Shown here one piece after another: positions 27,566-36,602 of a stretch of DNA of 64,000 nt. Both the position numbers and the translations under genes were made by a program. The stretch covers positions 124,001 to 188,000 of the forward strand of contig NZ_STGQ01000002.1 of assembly GCF_004916975.1 (NCBI RefSeq), in the 5' to 3' direction. The notes under the pieces were generated by a model. The model worked only from the letters and a program-made list of their open reading frames with translations. It searched no databases and was not told the DNA's origin. The stretch comes from Paenibacillus dokdonensis (GTDB taxonomy: Bacteria > Bacillota > Bacilli > Paenibacillales > Paenibacillaceae). The first letter of the stretch is position 1; each line of letters opens with the position of its first letter.

Positions 27566-27604
27566 CAAAAAAACAGCCCGTCTCAAAACGACAGAGACGG
27601 GCTG
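27566..27604 (-). terminator. Terminator of the ATP synthase operon
   Basis: CAGCCCGTCTC pairs perfectly with GAGACGGGCTG around a 9-base loop and is followed by seven T on the minus strand, 11 bases after the atpC stop. Confidence 0.95.
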
Positions 27605-27614
27605 GACTGCTTAT

Positions 27615-28031
27615 TTATTTTTTGCCGCCGAAAACATTGATCCGGTTAACGGCTTTTTGCAGAGCCAATTCGGCACGGCGGAAATCAATTTCATCCTGCT
27701 TGCCGCTGACTGCAAGTCGGCGCTCAGCGCGTTCCTTGGCAGCCTCAGCACGCTGCAAATCGATTTCTTCAGCTGTCTCGGCACTTTCTGCCAGCACAAC
27801 CACTTTGTCCTTACGGATCTCCACAAAGCCGCCATTCACCGCAATCTGGCTGGTTCTCTTGCCAGTTTTGACGATAAGCGGAGCGACCTGAAGCGGGGTA
27901 ACCATAGGAATGTGTCCCGGCAAGATACCGAGATCGCCTTCCACACCCCGAACCGTCAGGCTTTCTACCTCTCCGGAATATGCCAAGTGATCCGGCGTCA
28001 CGATTTCCAATAAAAAGGTACTCACGTTCAT
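27615..28031 (-). CDS. atpC: ATP synthase subunit epsilon
   Basis: Part of the central stalk of F1, linking rotor and catalytic core and inhibiting ATP hydrolysis. The 138-residue product has the N-terminal beta-sandwich (LLEIVTPDHLAYSGEVESL, GVEGDLGILPGHIPMVTPLQ) and a two-helix C-terminal domain (EIDLQRAEAAKERAERRL). It is the last gene of the atp operon and is followed directly by the operon terminator. Confidence 0.97.
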   Translation of the reverse strand: MNVSTFLLEIVTPDHLAYSGEVESLTVRGVEGDLGILPGHIPMVTPLQVAPLIVKTGKRTSQIAVNGGFVEIRKDKVVVLAESAETAEEIDLQRAEAAKERAERRLAVSGKQDEIDFRRAELALQKAVNRINVFGGKK

Positions 28032-28079
28032 CCCTCCTGAACAGCTTGCTTTGGAGGCTAAAAGCCTCCCTTGCAGGAC

Positions 28080-29483
28080 TTATTCCAGTGTTTTTGCTTT
28101 TTCTACGGCTTCATCAATCGTTCCTACAAAGAGGAAGGCTGCTTCAGGAAGATCATCGTGTTTACCATCGAGGATTTCTTTGAAACTGCGGATGGTTTCT
28201 TTGACAGGTACATACGTACCCGGCATGCCGTTAAATGCCTCCGCTACGTGGAACGGTTGGGACAAGAAACGTTGGATTTTACGTGCACGCGCAACGAGCA
28301 ATTTGTCGTCTTCACTCAGCTCATCCATACCGAGGATCGCGATAATATCTTGAAGCTCATTATAGCGGGCAAGAAGCTGCTTAACGCCTTGAGCTACATT
28401 GTAATGCTCTTCGCCTACAATTTCAGGTGCCAGGATACGGGAACTCGAAGCCAATGGATCTACCGCTGGGTAGATACCCATTTCGGAGATTTTACGCTCC
28501 AGGTTCGTCGTTGCATCCAAGTGGGCAAATGTTGTTGCAGGAGCCGGGTCAGTATAGTCATCCGCAGGCACGTAGATGGCCTGGATAGACGTTACAGAAC
28601 CTTTTTTCGTGGAAGTAATACGCTCTTGCAATTGACCCATTTCAGTTGCCAGCGTTGGCTGGTAACCTACTGCGGACGGCATACGGCCGAGCAAGGCGGA
28701 TACTTCGGAACCAGCTTGGGTAAAGCGGAAAATGTTATCGATGAAGAGCAGCACGTCTTTACCTTCCTGATCACGGAAATATTCCGCCATCGTCAGGCCT
28801 GTCAATGCTACGCGAAGACGTGCGCCCGGTGGTTCGTTCATTTGTCCGAACACCATCGCGGTCTTCTTGATAACGCCGGAATCGCTCATTTCATGGTACA
28901 AGTCATTACCTTCACGAGTACGTTCACCAACACCTGCGAATACGGAGATACCACCGTGTTCTTGCGCGATGTTGTTGATCAGTTCCTGAATCGCAACGGT
29001 TTTACCTACACCCGCGCCTCCGAACAGTCCGATTTTACCGCCCTTTTGGTAAGGAGCGAGCAAGTCGATAACTTTAATGCCTGTTTCAAGCATTTCTGCT
29101 TGAGTAGACAGCTCATCATATTTAGGAGCTTCACGGTGGATCGGATTGCTCACTTCTGCAACCACGTCACCTGCTTGGTCAATCGGTTGGCCCAGTACGT
29201 TAAATACACGGCCGAGTGTTACGGAACCTACTGGAACCGTAATTGGAGCGCCTTGATCGACAGCTTCCAATCCGCGAACCAGTCCGTCTGTGGAAGACAT
29301 CGCGATACAACGCACGATGTTGTCGCCCAGATGGTTTGAAGCTTCCAGGGTCAGGTCGATCTGGCGTCCGCCAGCGACTGCACCCTCAATTTTAATCGCA
29401 TTGAAGATTTCAGGTAGTTGACCTCTTTCAAACTCGATGTCGACAACCGCACCCATAATGCTGATTACGCGTCCTTTGTTCAT
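28080..29483 (-). CDS. atpD: ATP synthase subunit beta
   Basis: Catalytic subunit of F1. The 467-residue length is normal. It has the Walker A motif GGAGVGKT, the catalytic-Glu segment GERTREGNDLYHEM, Walker B VLLFIDNIFRF and the DELSEDDKLLVARARKIQRFLSQPF C-terminal block carrying the DELSEED-like motif. The ATG follows GGAGGG. It lies between atpG and atpC. Confidence 0.98.
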   Translation of the reverse strand: MNKGRVISIMGAVVDIEFERGQLPEIFNAIKIEGAVAGGRQIDLTLEASNHLGDNIVRCIAMSSTDGLVRGLEAVDQGAPITVPVGSVTLGRVFNVLGQPIDQAGDVVAEVSNPIHREAPKYDELSTQAEMLETGIKVIDLLAPYQKGGKIGLFGGAGVGKTVAIQELINNIAQEHGGISVFAGVGERTREGNDLYHEMSDSGVIKKTAMVFGQMNEPPGARLRVALTGLTMAEYFRDQEGKDVLLFIDNIFRFTQAGSEVSALLGRMPSAVGYQPTLATEMGQLQERITSTKKGSVTSIQAIYVPADDYTDPAPATTFAHLDATTNLERKISEMGIYPAVDPLASSSRILAPEIVGEEHYNVAQGVKQLLARYNELQDIIAILGMDELSEDDKLLVARARKIQRFLSQPFHVAEAFNGMPGTYVPVKETIRSFKEILDGKHDDLPEAAFLFVGTIDEAVEKAKTLE

Positions 29484-29596
29484 CTTTTTTGTTCCCTCCT
29501 ACAAGTCTGCTTATATGCAAACCTTCATCGTAAGCTGTAAGTAGCTTAACGCCATATTCCGTTCATGGGGTTTGTCATTCATACAAAACATTGTTT

Positions 29597-30463
29597 CTAA
29601 GCCTGAGCGTTGGCACCGGCCACAATCTCGGAAATTTCCTGAGTAATGGCTGCCTGACGCGCACGGTTATACGTAAGTGTCAAATCGCCAATCAGCTTGG
29701 TTGCATTCTTGGTTGCAGATCCCATCGCTGTCATCTTCGCTCCGAGCTCACTCGCTTTGCCATCCAGCAATGCGCTGAAAATCAAAGTTTCCGCATATCT
29801 CGGCAGAAGCACTTCAAGCACGCCTTCCGGAGATGGCTCATACTCGTAGCTTGCCGTTACACCAGTTGTTTGACCTTCCATGTTGTCCATAGGCAGAAGC
29901 TGATCCACTTCAGGAATTTGAGTCAGTGCGTTCACGAAACGGTTGTAACAGATAAACAGTTCATCAATCTGAGAATCCTCGAACTGATGGACCGCCGCAT
30001 AAGCGATCGACTTGATATCCGCGAAGGAAGGCGTATCAGACAGATCCGTTACCTCCTGCACAATCGGCATTTCCCGGCGGCGGAAGTAGTCACGGCCTTT
30101 ACGGCCGATGACGAAAATCACGTATTCGTCTGTAGACTTATGCTTCTCTTTGATCGTAGTCATCACTTTTTTCAAAATGTTGGCGTTGTATCCACCGGCA
30201 AGACCACGATCTGAGGTAATTACCAGATAACCGGTCTTTTTCACGGGGCGTTTCTCAAACATCGGATGCTTGATGCCTTTTGTACCGGAAGCGATGCTGG
30301 ACACCACTTCTTTCAGCTTATCAGAGTAAGGACGGGCATGCTGTGCCATTTCCTGAGCTTTTCTGAGCTTGGAGGCAGCTACCATTTCCATCGCTTTCGT
30401 GATTTGCTTGGTACCTTGAATACTCTTGATCTGACGTTTTATTTCACGCAATCCTCTTGCCAT
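29597..30463 (-). CDS. atpG: ATP synthase subunit gamma
   Basis: Rotor shaft of F1. The 288-residue product has the conserved N-terminal helix (LREIKRQIKSIQGTKQITKAMEMVA), the VITSDRGLAGGYN block and the C-terminal MTAMGSATKNATKLIGDLTLTYNRARQAAITQEI helix that sits in the alpha/beta hexamer. AGGTGG precedes the ATG. It is separated from atpA by 300 bases that carry an array of six hairpins, an uncommon interruption in this operon. Confidence 0.97.
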   Translation of the reverse strand: MARGLREIKRQIKSIQGTKQITKAMEMVAASKLRKAQEMAQHARPYSDKLKEVVSSIASGTKGIKHPMFEKRPVKKTGYLVITSDRGLAGGYNANILKKVMTTIKEKHKSTDEYVIFVIGRKGRDYFRRREMPIVQEVTDLSDTPSFADIKSIAYAAVHQFEDSQIDELFICYNRFVNALTQIPEVDQLLPMDNMEGQTTGVTASYEYEPSPEGVLEVLLPRYAETLIFSALLDGKASELGAKMTAMGSATKNATKLIGDLTLTYNRARQAAITQEISEIVAGANAQA

Positions 30464-30479
30464 GTTTTCACCACCTCAA

Positions 30480-30707
30480 AACTTTGGCTGAGCCAAAGTT
30501 ACTTCGAAAGCATAAACCTTAGCTTTGACTGGAGGTCAAAGCTGACATCGTAAGCATAAACAGAACTTTGGCTGTGCCAAAGTTTACTTCGTAAGCATAA
30601 ACCGAATTTTGGCTGTGCCAAAGTTACTTCGTAAGCATAAACCTGAACTTTAGCGAAGCTAAAGTTCACTTCGAAAGCATTAGCCTACCTTTGACTGAAG
30701 GTCAAAG
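30480..30707 (-). repeat. Tandem array of six hairpin units between atpA and atpG
   Basis: Six inverted repeats start at 30480, 30521, 30564, 30605, 30646 and 30687, so the period is 41-43 bases. A typical unit is AACTTTGGC-TGT-GCCAAAGTT followed by the spacer ACTTCGTAAGCATAAACC. Stems differ between units in matched ways (GGC/GCC, GAC/GTC, AGC/GCT), so pairing is kept while sequence changes. The last unit has diverged outside the stem. The array lies within the atp transcript, in its sense direction on the minus strand. Confidence 0.92.
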
Positions 30708-30763
30708 CGCTTATATCTGAAAAAGATGAATCCGAGCCTTGCGGCCCGGTTCATGTTAATGGC

Positions 30764-32278
30764 TTACGCCATAACAGCAAAGCCTCTTTTAAATTTCGCG
30801 ATAGCATCTTTCAGAGCCGCTTCATTGTCAGCTACGAGATCTTTGGTATCACGAATGGAAGCCAGGATTTCTGGATGATTGCTGTCCAGGAACGCCAGGA
30901 ATTCTTTTTCGAAACGACGGATATCGCCCACTGGAATATCATCCAGATGGCCTCTAACTGCCGTGTACAAGCTTGCAACCTGCTGCTCAACCTTGAGCGG
31001 CTGGTTAACCCCTTGCTTCAGAATTTCCATCAGTCTTGCACCACGGTTCAAGCGGGCAAGCGTAGATTTATCCAAGTCGGAACCAAATTGCGAGAACGCT
31101 TGAAGCTCACGGTATTGAGCAAGGTCGAGCTTCATACCGCCGGCTACTTTTTTCATCGCCTTGATCTGAGCGGAACTGCCGACACGGGATACGGAAATAC
31201 CCACGTTGATCGCCGGACGTTGACCAGCGTAGAACAGTTCGGATTCAAGGAAGATCTGACCGTCAGTAATCGAGATTACGTTGGTCGGAATGTATGCAGA
31301 TACGTCGGAAGCCTGTGTTTCAATGAATGGCAAAGCGGTTAATGAACCTCCACCCAAAGCATCGCTCAGCTTCGCTGCACGTTCCAGCAAACGGGAATGC
31401 AGATAGAATACGTCACCAGGATATGCTTCGCGGCCTGGAGGACGCTTGAGCAGCAAGGAAAGTTCGCGGTATGCCGCTGCTTGTTTGGACAAGTCATCAT
31501 AGATGATCAGCGCATGCTCGCCCTTGTACATAAAGTACTCACCCATTGCACAGCCCGCATAAGGAGCGATGTACAGGAGTGGGGATGGCTCGGAAGCCGA
31601 AGCTGTAACGATGATGGTGTAATCAAGCGCGCCATGACGACGGAGAGATTCAACCACTTGTGCTACAGTCGATTGCTTTTGTCCGATGGCAACATAGATA
31701 CATTTTACGCCATTGCCCTTTTGGTTAATGATCGTATCGATTGCGATCTGTGTCTTACCCGTTTGACGGTCACCGATGATCAGCTCGCGTTGTCCGCGGC
31801 CGATTGGCACCATGGCGTCAATGGATTTGATACCTGTTTGCATTGGCTCATGAACCGATTTGCGGTCAATAACGCCTGGAGCCATGTTTTCTACCGGACG
31901 GTATTCAGCCGCTTCAATCGGGCCTTTACCGTCAAGTGGTTCACCCATAGGATTAACAACGCGTCCGAGCAAACCCTCGCCTACAGGAACCTGCATGATG
32001 CGGCCAGTACGTTTTACTTGGTCGCCTTCTTTGATTTCCTTGTAAGGTCCGAGAATAACGACACCTACGTTGCTTTCTTCAAGGTTCAGCGCAAGGCCGG
32101 AGACACCGTTGGCGAATTCTACGAGTTCGCCGGACATTACATTTTCAATACCGTGAACACGGGCAATACCGTCGCTTACTTGAATAACGGTACCGACTTC
32201 GGATACTTCGATATCTGATTTATATTGTTCAATTTGACTTTTAATCAGCGTACTGATTTCTTCAGGTCTGATACTCAA
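30764..32278 (-). CDS. atpA: ATP synthase subunit alpha
   Basis: Non-catalytic nucleotide-binding subunit of F1. The 504-residue product has the usual N-terminal EISTLIKSQIEQY helix, Walker A GDRQTGKT, the HALIIYDDLSKQAAAYRE Walker B region and VGSSAQIKAMKKVAGGMKLDLAQYRE. It begins 16 bases after atpH. After its stop comes the hairpin array rather than atpG directly, so this interval may influence the alpha-to-gamma expression ratio. Confidence 0.98.
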   Translation of the reverse strand: MSIRPEEISTLIKSQIEQYKSDIEVSEVGTVIQVSDGIARVHGIENVMSGELVEFANGVSGLALNLEESNVGVVILGPYKEIKEGDQVKRTGRIMQVPVGEGLLGRVVNPMGEPLDGKGPIEAAEYRPVENMAPGVIDRKSVHEPMQTGIKSIDAMVPIGRGQRELIIGDRQTGKTQIAIDTIINQKGNGVKCIYVAIGQKQSTVAQVVESLRRHGALDYTIIVTASASEPSPLLYIAPYAGCAMGEYFMYKGEHALIIYDDLSKQAAAYRELSLLLKRPPGREAYPGDVFYLHSRLLERAAKLSDALGGGSLTALPFIETQASDVSAYIPTNVISITDGQIFLESELFYAGQRPAINVGISVSRVGSSAQIKAMKKVAGGMKLDLAQYRELQAFSQFGSDLDKSTLARLNRGARLMEILKQGVNQPLKVEQQVASLYTAVRGHLDDIPVGDIRRFEKEFLAFLDSNHPEILASIRDTKDLVADNEAALKDAIAKFKRGFAVMA

Positions 32279-32294
32279 GTGTCTTCACCCCTAT

Positions 32295-32843
32295 CTACTG
32301 TGCTTGTCTATTAAAAGACTTTTCAAGCCGTTCCAGCTTCCCTGCCAGAGTTCCGTCATACAGCTTATCGCCGATCATGACTTTCACGCCGCCGAGCAGG
32401 CTTTTATCAACCACGTTACTCACGCGAATTTTTTTGTTAGCCAAAGCTCCAAATTGTGCAGCAACAGACTCCTGTTCCTGCTCACTCAGCGGATAAGTGG
32501 AGTACACTGTAGCATCCGCAATTCCGAGGCTTTCGCCTTCGATCCGGATATAGCTATCCAGAAGATCCGAGAGGATATCAGCTCTGCCCCGCTCAATGAG
32601 CAGTTCAATGGTGCTTACGACCGGCTGGGATACTTTATCTTGAAGGGCTTTCTTCAGCACATCCAGTTTTACGGATATGGAAATGTTGGGTGTGGAGATA
32701 AACTGCTGCACATCGGCGTTTGCCGTAATAGCTTCAACGACAGCCTTCAGTTCCTGCTCCACTTCCAGCGTCTTCTGCTGCTGTGCAGCCACTTCAAACA
32801 GCGCCTTTGCATAACGCTTGGCTGCTATTGTTTCCCGGCTCAT
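32295..32843 (-). CDS. atpH: ATP synthase subunit delta
   Basis: Peripheral-stalk subunit joining F1 to the b subunits. The 182-residue product has the OSCP/delta pattern: AAKRYAKALFEVA at the N-terminus, a helical N-domain, and the C-terminal block AQFGALANKKIRVSNVVDKSLLGGVKVMIGDKLYDGTLAGKLERL. Its ATG overlaps the atpF stop by 4 bases, a sign of coupled translation. Confidence 0.96.
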   Translation of the reverse strand: MSRETIAAKRYAKALFEVAAQQQKTLEVEQELKAVVEAITANADVQQFISTPNISISVKLDVLKKALQDKVSQPVVSTIELLIERGRADILSDLLDSYIRIEGESLGIADATVYSTYPLSEQEQESVAAQFGALANKKIRVSNVVDKSLLGGVKVMIGDKLYDGTLAGKLERLEKSFNRQAQ

Positions 32844-33328
32844 GGTCTGCCCCCTACCTCTTTAAGGTATTGGTCCACAAGCTCTTCCTGTGCACTGTCG
32901 CTGCTAACTTCTTTCTCAAGCAGCTTGGAAGCGATCTTCACAGATACAGCGCCCACTTCGTTGCGCAGTTCCTGAACCGCTTTTTTCTTTTCGCTGGCGA
33001 TGTCGCGGACAGCTTCTTCCTTGAGGCGAACTGCTTCCTCTTTCGCCTGTACCATCAACTGATCAGCCTGTTTGCTGCTCGTTTGTTTGGACTGTTCGAT
33101 AATTTCATAAGCTTCCTTGCGCGCTGCTTCAAGAGCCTTCTTCTGCTCCTCTACATAAGCGACTGCCTGATCACGGGTTTGCGATGCTTCATTCATTTGC
33201 TGCAGCACCAGTTCACGACGTTTCTCCATGATGGAGAACAGCGGTCCGAAAGCGTACTTACTGAGCAGCCAATACAAAATCACAAATGCGATTAACGCGA
33301 GAATAAAAGACGCGTAGTTAATACTCAA
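32840..33328 (-). CDS. atpF: ATP synthase subunit b
   Basis: Membrane-anchored peripheral stalk of F0. The 162-residue product has one N-terminal membrane segment (YASFILALIAFVILYWLL) followed by a long charged amphipathic helix that forms the stalk dimer. It overlaps atpH by 4 bases. Confidence 0.96.
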   Translation of the reverse strand: MSINYASFILALIAFVILYWLLSKYAFGPLFSIMEKRRELVLQQMNEASQTRDQAVAYVEEQKKALEAARKEAYEIIEQSKQTSSKQADQLMVQAKEEAVRLKEEAVRDIASEKKKAVQELRNEVGAVSVKIASKLLEKEVSSDSAQEELVDQYLKEVGGRP

Positions 33329-33457
33329 ATCTAGTCACTCCTTTCCGGTGCACGTACACTGCCGTTCACTCTTGCTTCCGAAAGAATCATATCTGACGGC
33401 TAAAAAGAAGGCGTGGATGGCCGTGGCCTTCCCCGCCAAACCTTGCTCGTTATTAAA

Positions 33458-33682
33458 TTATGCTCCTGCGTAGAACAAGAACGCGAGTACTACACCGATG
33501 ATTGGAAGGGCTTCGACCAGACCTACACCGATAAACATTGTTGTTTGAAGCGTGGATTTCGCTTCTGGTTGACGAGCGATACCTTCTACTGTCTTACTTA
33601 CGATCAAACCGTTACCAATACCTGCGCCAAGTGCGCCCAAACCTACTGCGATAGCAGCTGCTAAATATGCCCAAACTCCCAT
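33458..33682 (-). CDS. atpE: ATP synthase subunit c
   Basis: Proteolipid forming the rotor ring of F0. The 74-residue hairpin of two membrane helices has a Gly-rich first helix (AVGLGALGAGIGNGL), the polar loop ARQPEA and the proton-binding Glu in VGLVEALPIIG. No sodium-binding signature is apparent, so proton coupling is likely. A strong AAGGAGG lies upstream, fitting the need for many copies per complex. Confidence 0.97.
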   Translation of the reverse strand: MGVWAYLAAAIAVGLGALGAGIGNGLIVSKTVEGIARQPEAKSTLQTTMFIGVGLVEALPIIGVVLAFLFYAGA

Positions 33683-33727
33683 TTGTAAATCCTCCTTAGA
33701 GATGTGTATTTGTTAGAATTTATGTTT

Positions 33728-33760
33728 AGTTAAGAACGAAGCGATGCTCCAAGCTTAACT
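33728..33760 (-). other. Hairpin in the atpB-atpE gap
   Basis: AGTTAAG pairs with CTTAACT across a loop of 19 bases, between the atpB stop and the atpE ribosome site. It has no T-run, so it is not a terminator; mRNA processing or stability is possible but unproven. Confidence 0.35.
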
Positions 33761-33776
33761 TTGAAGCTAATGTTCA

Positions 33777-34586
33777 TTAATGTTCGTGTTCATCGTGCGT
33801 TTCAATCATTTGTGAAATGTACACCATGGTCAGGATCGTAAAGACGAAGGCCTGAATGGCGCCGACGAAAATACTGAAGCCCTGCCATACCACAAGTCCA
33901 AGTGCCGAAGCAACCCAGCCTACAGCGCCCAGCGCCGTCAATTTCAGCAATACGGAGATCAGAACCTCGCCCGCGAAAATGTTACCGAATAGACGCATGC
34001 CCTGCGTGAGCAGCTTGGCGAACTGTTCGATGACGTTGATCGGGAAGAAGAACCAATATGGCTGGAAATAGTGTTTGAAATAACTCTTCGTATTCTTCGT
34101 CATTCCGAGGAAATGCGACAGCAGGAAGACAATTAGAGCCAAAGCCATCGCTACGGAAGCGTCGGCTGTCGGTGATTTCCACCAAGCAACTCCAACTTCT
34201 TCAGTATCCGGATGTTTGGCGAACTCCTCTGTTACAGAAACGATTTCCTTGCCGAAAACGTGCGCATGGCCCGCGTCATGGTAGTCAGTGACGATACCGA
34301 ACGGCAAGCCCAGCAAGTTCGCTACGAAGATGAACATGATGAATGTGAGGCCAAGAGACAAGAAATGCTTTCCTTTTTTCCAGTCCATCGTGCTTGAAAT
34401 CAAATTCTGAACGAATTCAACTGCCCATTCCATGAAATTCTGGAGTTTGCCCGGATTGTCAATCGACAAATTTCGGGTTGCCAGCTTGGCAATGACGAAC
34501 ACGACAACACATGTCACGATAAGCATCAGGACAATGGAAAGGTCAATTGGAATACCGCCCAATTCAATAATCGGTGATTTATGCAT
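33777..34586 (-). CDS. atpB: ATP synthase subunit a
   Basis: Membrane subunit providing the proton half-channels of F0. The 269-residue product has about five membrane segments and the essential Arg in LLTQGMRLFGNIFAGEVL. The His-rich tail (QMIETHDEHEH) ends the protein. The central loop (FGKEIVSVTEEFAKHPDTEEV) is somewhat long. It lies between atpI and atpE. Confidence 0.96.
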   Translation of the reverse strand: MHKSPIIELGGIPIDLSIVLMLIVTCVVVFVIAKLATRNLSIDNPGKLQNFMEWAVEFVQNLISSTMDWKKGKHFLSLGLTFIMFIFVANLLGLPFGIVTDYHDAGHAHVFGKEIVSVTEEFAKHPDTEEVGVAWWKSPTADASVAMALALIVFLLSHFLGMTKNTKSYFKHYFQPYWFFFPINVIEQFAKLLTQGMRLFGNIFAGEVLISVLLKLTALGAVGWVASALGLVVWQGFSIFVGAIQAFVFTILTMVYISQMIETHDEHEH

Positions 34587-34617
34587 GTTTTTCTCACCCC
34601 TTTCTCAGTTGAGCAAT

Positions 34618-34998
34618 TTACCCTTGGTTACGAGATAATCGAATTCCTATGAATAAGAGAAGGAACTGCGACAAGATCAGGGTCGCCGCAACAGCATACA
34701 GATTGAACGTTTCCGGCTTTTGATAAGCCACTACAACGGCCAGCACGCAAATGGCTGCGCGGGTCAAAAACCCCATGTTCACCTTCTTACCTTCTCCGCT
34801 GGTGACAGCATCCAACACTTTCTGCACCTTGTACCCCAGATAGAAACTATTAATCAGACTTACACTGGAGCCAAGCACCATACCTAGCGCTATGCTCCGG
34901 TATTGCGGAAAGACAGCAGCACCCAATAAGCAAAGTGCCAGGAAATAAAGTGTGGTTCTGGTCAATACCCTGCGGTATTTCCATAATTCATTCATCAC
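34618..34998 (-). CDS. atpI: ATP synthase subunit I
   Basis: A small membrane protein with four hydrophobic segments, proposed in other bacteria to help assemble the c-ring. The 126-residue product shows the family GMVLGSSVSLINSFYLGYKV block. It overlaps the AtpZ-like gene by 11 bases. Confidence 0.88.
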   Translation of the reverse strand: MMNELWKYRRVLTRTTLYFLALCLLGAAVFPQYRSIALGMVLGSSVSLINSFYLGYKVQKVLDAVTSGEGKKVNMGFLTRAAICVLAVVVAYQKPETFNLYAVAATLILSQFLLLFIGIRLSRNQG

Positions 34999-35242
34999 TT
35001 TCCCCCATGACTGCCTTGGTGATCATAAAAACGCTTACGCCGCCGATGAAGAGTCCGAGCAGAACGCCGAAAGCGATCCACAGTCCCGGTCCTCCCAATA
35101 CCTTGTCCAGCCAGGACCCCAAATAGAAGCCCCCTAAAGTACATGCTGCCAGGTCAATTCCGATTGCGCTTACAAGTCCCATATATTTCATAGGACTCGC
35201 ATTGCTTTTATTGGTTTTTTGCGACTTTTCAGGTTTACTCAT
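34988..35242 (-). CDS. AtpZ/AtpI-family protein at the head of the atp operon
   Basis: An 84-residue protein with a basic Lys/Ser-rich N-terminus and two membrane segments (YMGLVSAIGIDLAACTLGGF and WIAFGVLLGLFIGGVSVFMI) separated by WLDKVLGGPG, a typical AtpZ pattern. The ATG at 35242 was chosen because GAGGGTGG lies 7 bases upstream; the longer reading frame lacks one. It is the first gene of the operon and in other bacteria AtpZ-AtpI forms a Mg/Ca channel that supports the synthase. Confidence 0.85.
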   Translation of the reverse strand: MSKPEKSQKTNKSNASPMKYMGLVSAIGIDLAACTLGGFYLGSWLDKVLGGPGLWIAFGVLLGLFIGGVSVFMITKAVMGESDE

Positions 35243-35270
35243 TCTCAGTCCACCCTCATAATCCCAGTTC

Positions 35271-35300
35271 ATTTTACTGAATGTCACAAGAGTTTGTCAA
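35271..35300 (-). promoter_or_regulatory. ATP synthase operon promoter
   Basis: TTGACA (35295-35300) and TAAAAT (35271-35276) are 18 bases apart on the minus strand. Transcription would start about 20 bases before the AtpZ-like ATG. Confidence 0.7.
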
Positions 35301-35420
35301 TTGAGCGAATTGATATGTTTTTAGGGTGAAACTATGAAAATAATCACAGCAAAACGCTTCAAAACCGTGTAAACCGTACAGTTTAACTGTATGCTGTACT
35401 CTTTGCCCTAAGAATATGGG

Positions 35421-36581
35421 TTAACTTTCCTTTGTGAACTTTCTGTGAAATTGTTCAGGAAGGTCTTTTTTGATGCCAAAATGATGCAAAATCGCCTGTA
35501 CTATCCTTTCCGAAGCCTTGCCGTCTCCATATGGATTAGCCGCCCCGCTCATGGATTCATACAGCGCCTGATCAGTGAGCAATTTTTTGGTGCGCTCATA
35601 TACCATCTCTTCATCCGTACCTACCAGCTCAAGCGTGCCGGCATCAATTCCTTCCGGACGCTCGGTCGTATCGCGAAGAACTAGTACAGGTACGCCAAAT
35701 GAAGGAGCCTCCTCCTGAAGTCCGCCGGAGTCGGTCAAAATCAGGTGGGTATGCGGATAGAAATTATGCAGATCCACCACATCCAGCGGTTCGATCAGCT
35801 TGATTCTCGGATGTCCGCCAAGAACGGCATGTGCCGGTTCCTTGACTGCTGGACTAAGATGCACAGGATACACGATCGCAATATCCTCAAACTCGTCAGC
35901 AATCCGTTTCACAGCCCGGAAAATGTTCATATGCGGCTCACCTTGGGATTCGCGGCGATGGGCAGTCATGAGAATGAGCTTTTTGCCGGCGGCCCATTCC
36001 AGCACCGGATGCTGGTAGTCAGGCTGTACGGTATATTGAAACACATCGGTTACGGTGTTGCCTGTGACATATATTCTTGATTCATTTTTGTTCTCTTTTT
36101 TCAAATTGCCTGCAGACCACTCGGTCGGCGCAAAATGAAGATCGGCCAAAACGCCTGTCAGCTGGCGGTTCATCTCCTCAGGATAAGGAGAGAGCTTGTT
36201 CCAGGTACGCAGTCCTGCTTCCACATGTCCCACCTGTATCTGCTGCAGGAACGACGCGTAGCTGGCCAGGAAGGTCGTCAGTGTGTCCCCGTGTACCAGA
36301 ACGATATCCGGCTTGGCTTCACGCAAAACAGGCTCCAGGCCTTCCAGCACGCGGATGGTAATTTCATTCAGCGTCTGGCGGTCTTTCATTACGTCCAGAT
36401 CGTAATCCGGTGTAATTTTAAAAACCTCCAGCACCTGATCAAGCATCTGGCGGTGCTGCGCGGTAACGCAGACCACCGATTCGATATGCTCAGGATGCTT
36501 TTCCAGCTCCAGAATGAGCGGGGCCATCTTGATGGCCTCCGGACGCACTCCGAAGATGGTCATAACTTTTATTTTAGACAT
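35421..36581 (-). CDS. mnaA: UDP-N-acetylglucosamine 2-epimerase (non-hydrolysing)
   Basis: Interconverts UDP-GlcNAc and UDP-ManNAc. The 386-residue product has FGVRPEAIKMAPLILEL at the N-terminus, HGDTLTTFLASYASFLQQIQVGHVEAGLRT and the C-terminal LTDSGGLQEEAPSFGVPVLVLRDTTERPEGIDAGT signature. UDP-ManNAc is the donor for TagA, so this gene probably supplies the surface polymer made by the tagO-tagA-csaB group 20 kb away. It lies between upp and the atp operon, as in Bacillus. Confidence 0.96.
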   Translation of the reverse strand: MSKIKVMTIFGVRPEAIKMAPLILELEKHPEHIESVVCVTAQHRQMLDQVLEVFKITPDYDLDVMKDRQTLNEITIRVLEGLEPVLREAKPDIVLVHGDTLTTFLASYASFLQQIQVGHVEAGLRTWNKLSPYPEEMNRQLTGVLADLHFAPTEWSAGNLKKENKNESRIYVTGNTVTDVFQYTVQPDYQHPVLEWAAGKKLILMTAHRRESQGEPHMNIFRAVKRIADEFEDIAIVYPVHLSPAVKEPAHAVLGGHPRIKLIEPLDVVDLHNFYPHTHLILTDSGGLQEEAPSFGVPVLVLRDTTERPEGIDAGTLELVGTDEEMVYERTKKLLTDQALYESMSGAANPYGDGKASERIVQAILHHFGIKKDLPEQFHRKFTKES

Positions 36582-36602
36582 GAGCTATACCCTCTTTTCG
36601 AT

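Noticed and set aside
30480..30707. CRISPR array
   Set aside because: The period is about 41 bases, but the units are inverted repeats with similar, not unique, spacers. No cas genes are near.
35377..35391. TACAGTTTAACTGTA palindrome as the mnaA terminator
   Set aside because: It is a perfect inverted repeat but AT-rich with no T-run; it could equally be an operator. I could not assign it to either.
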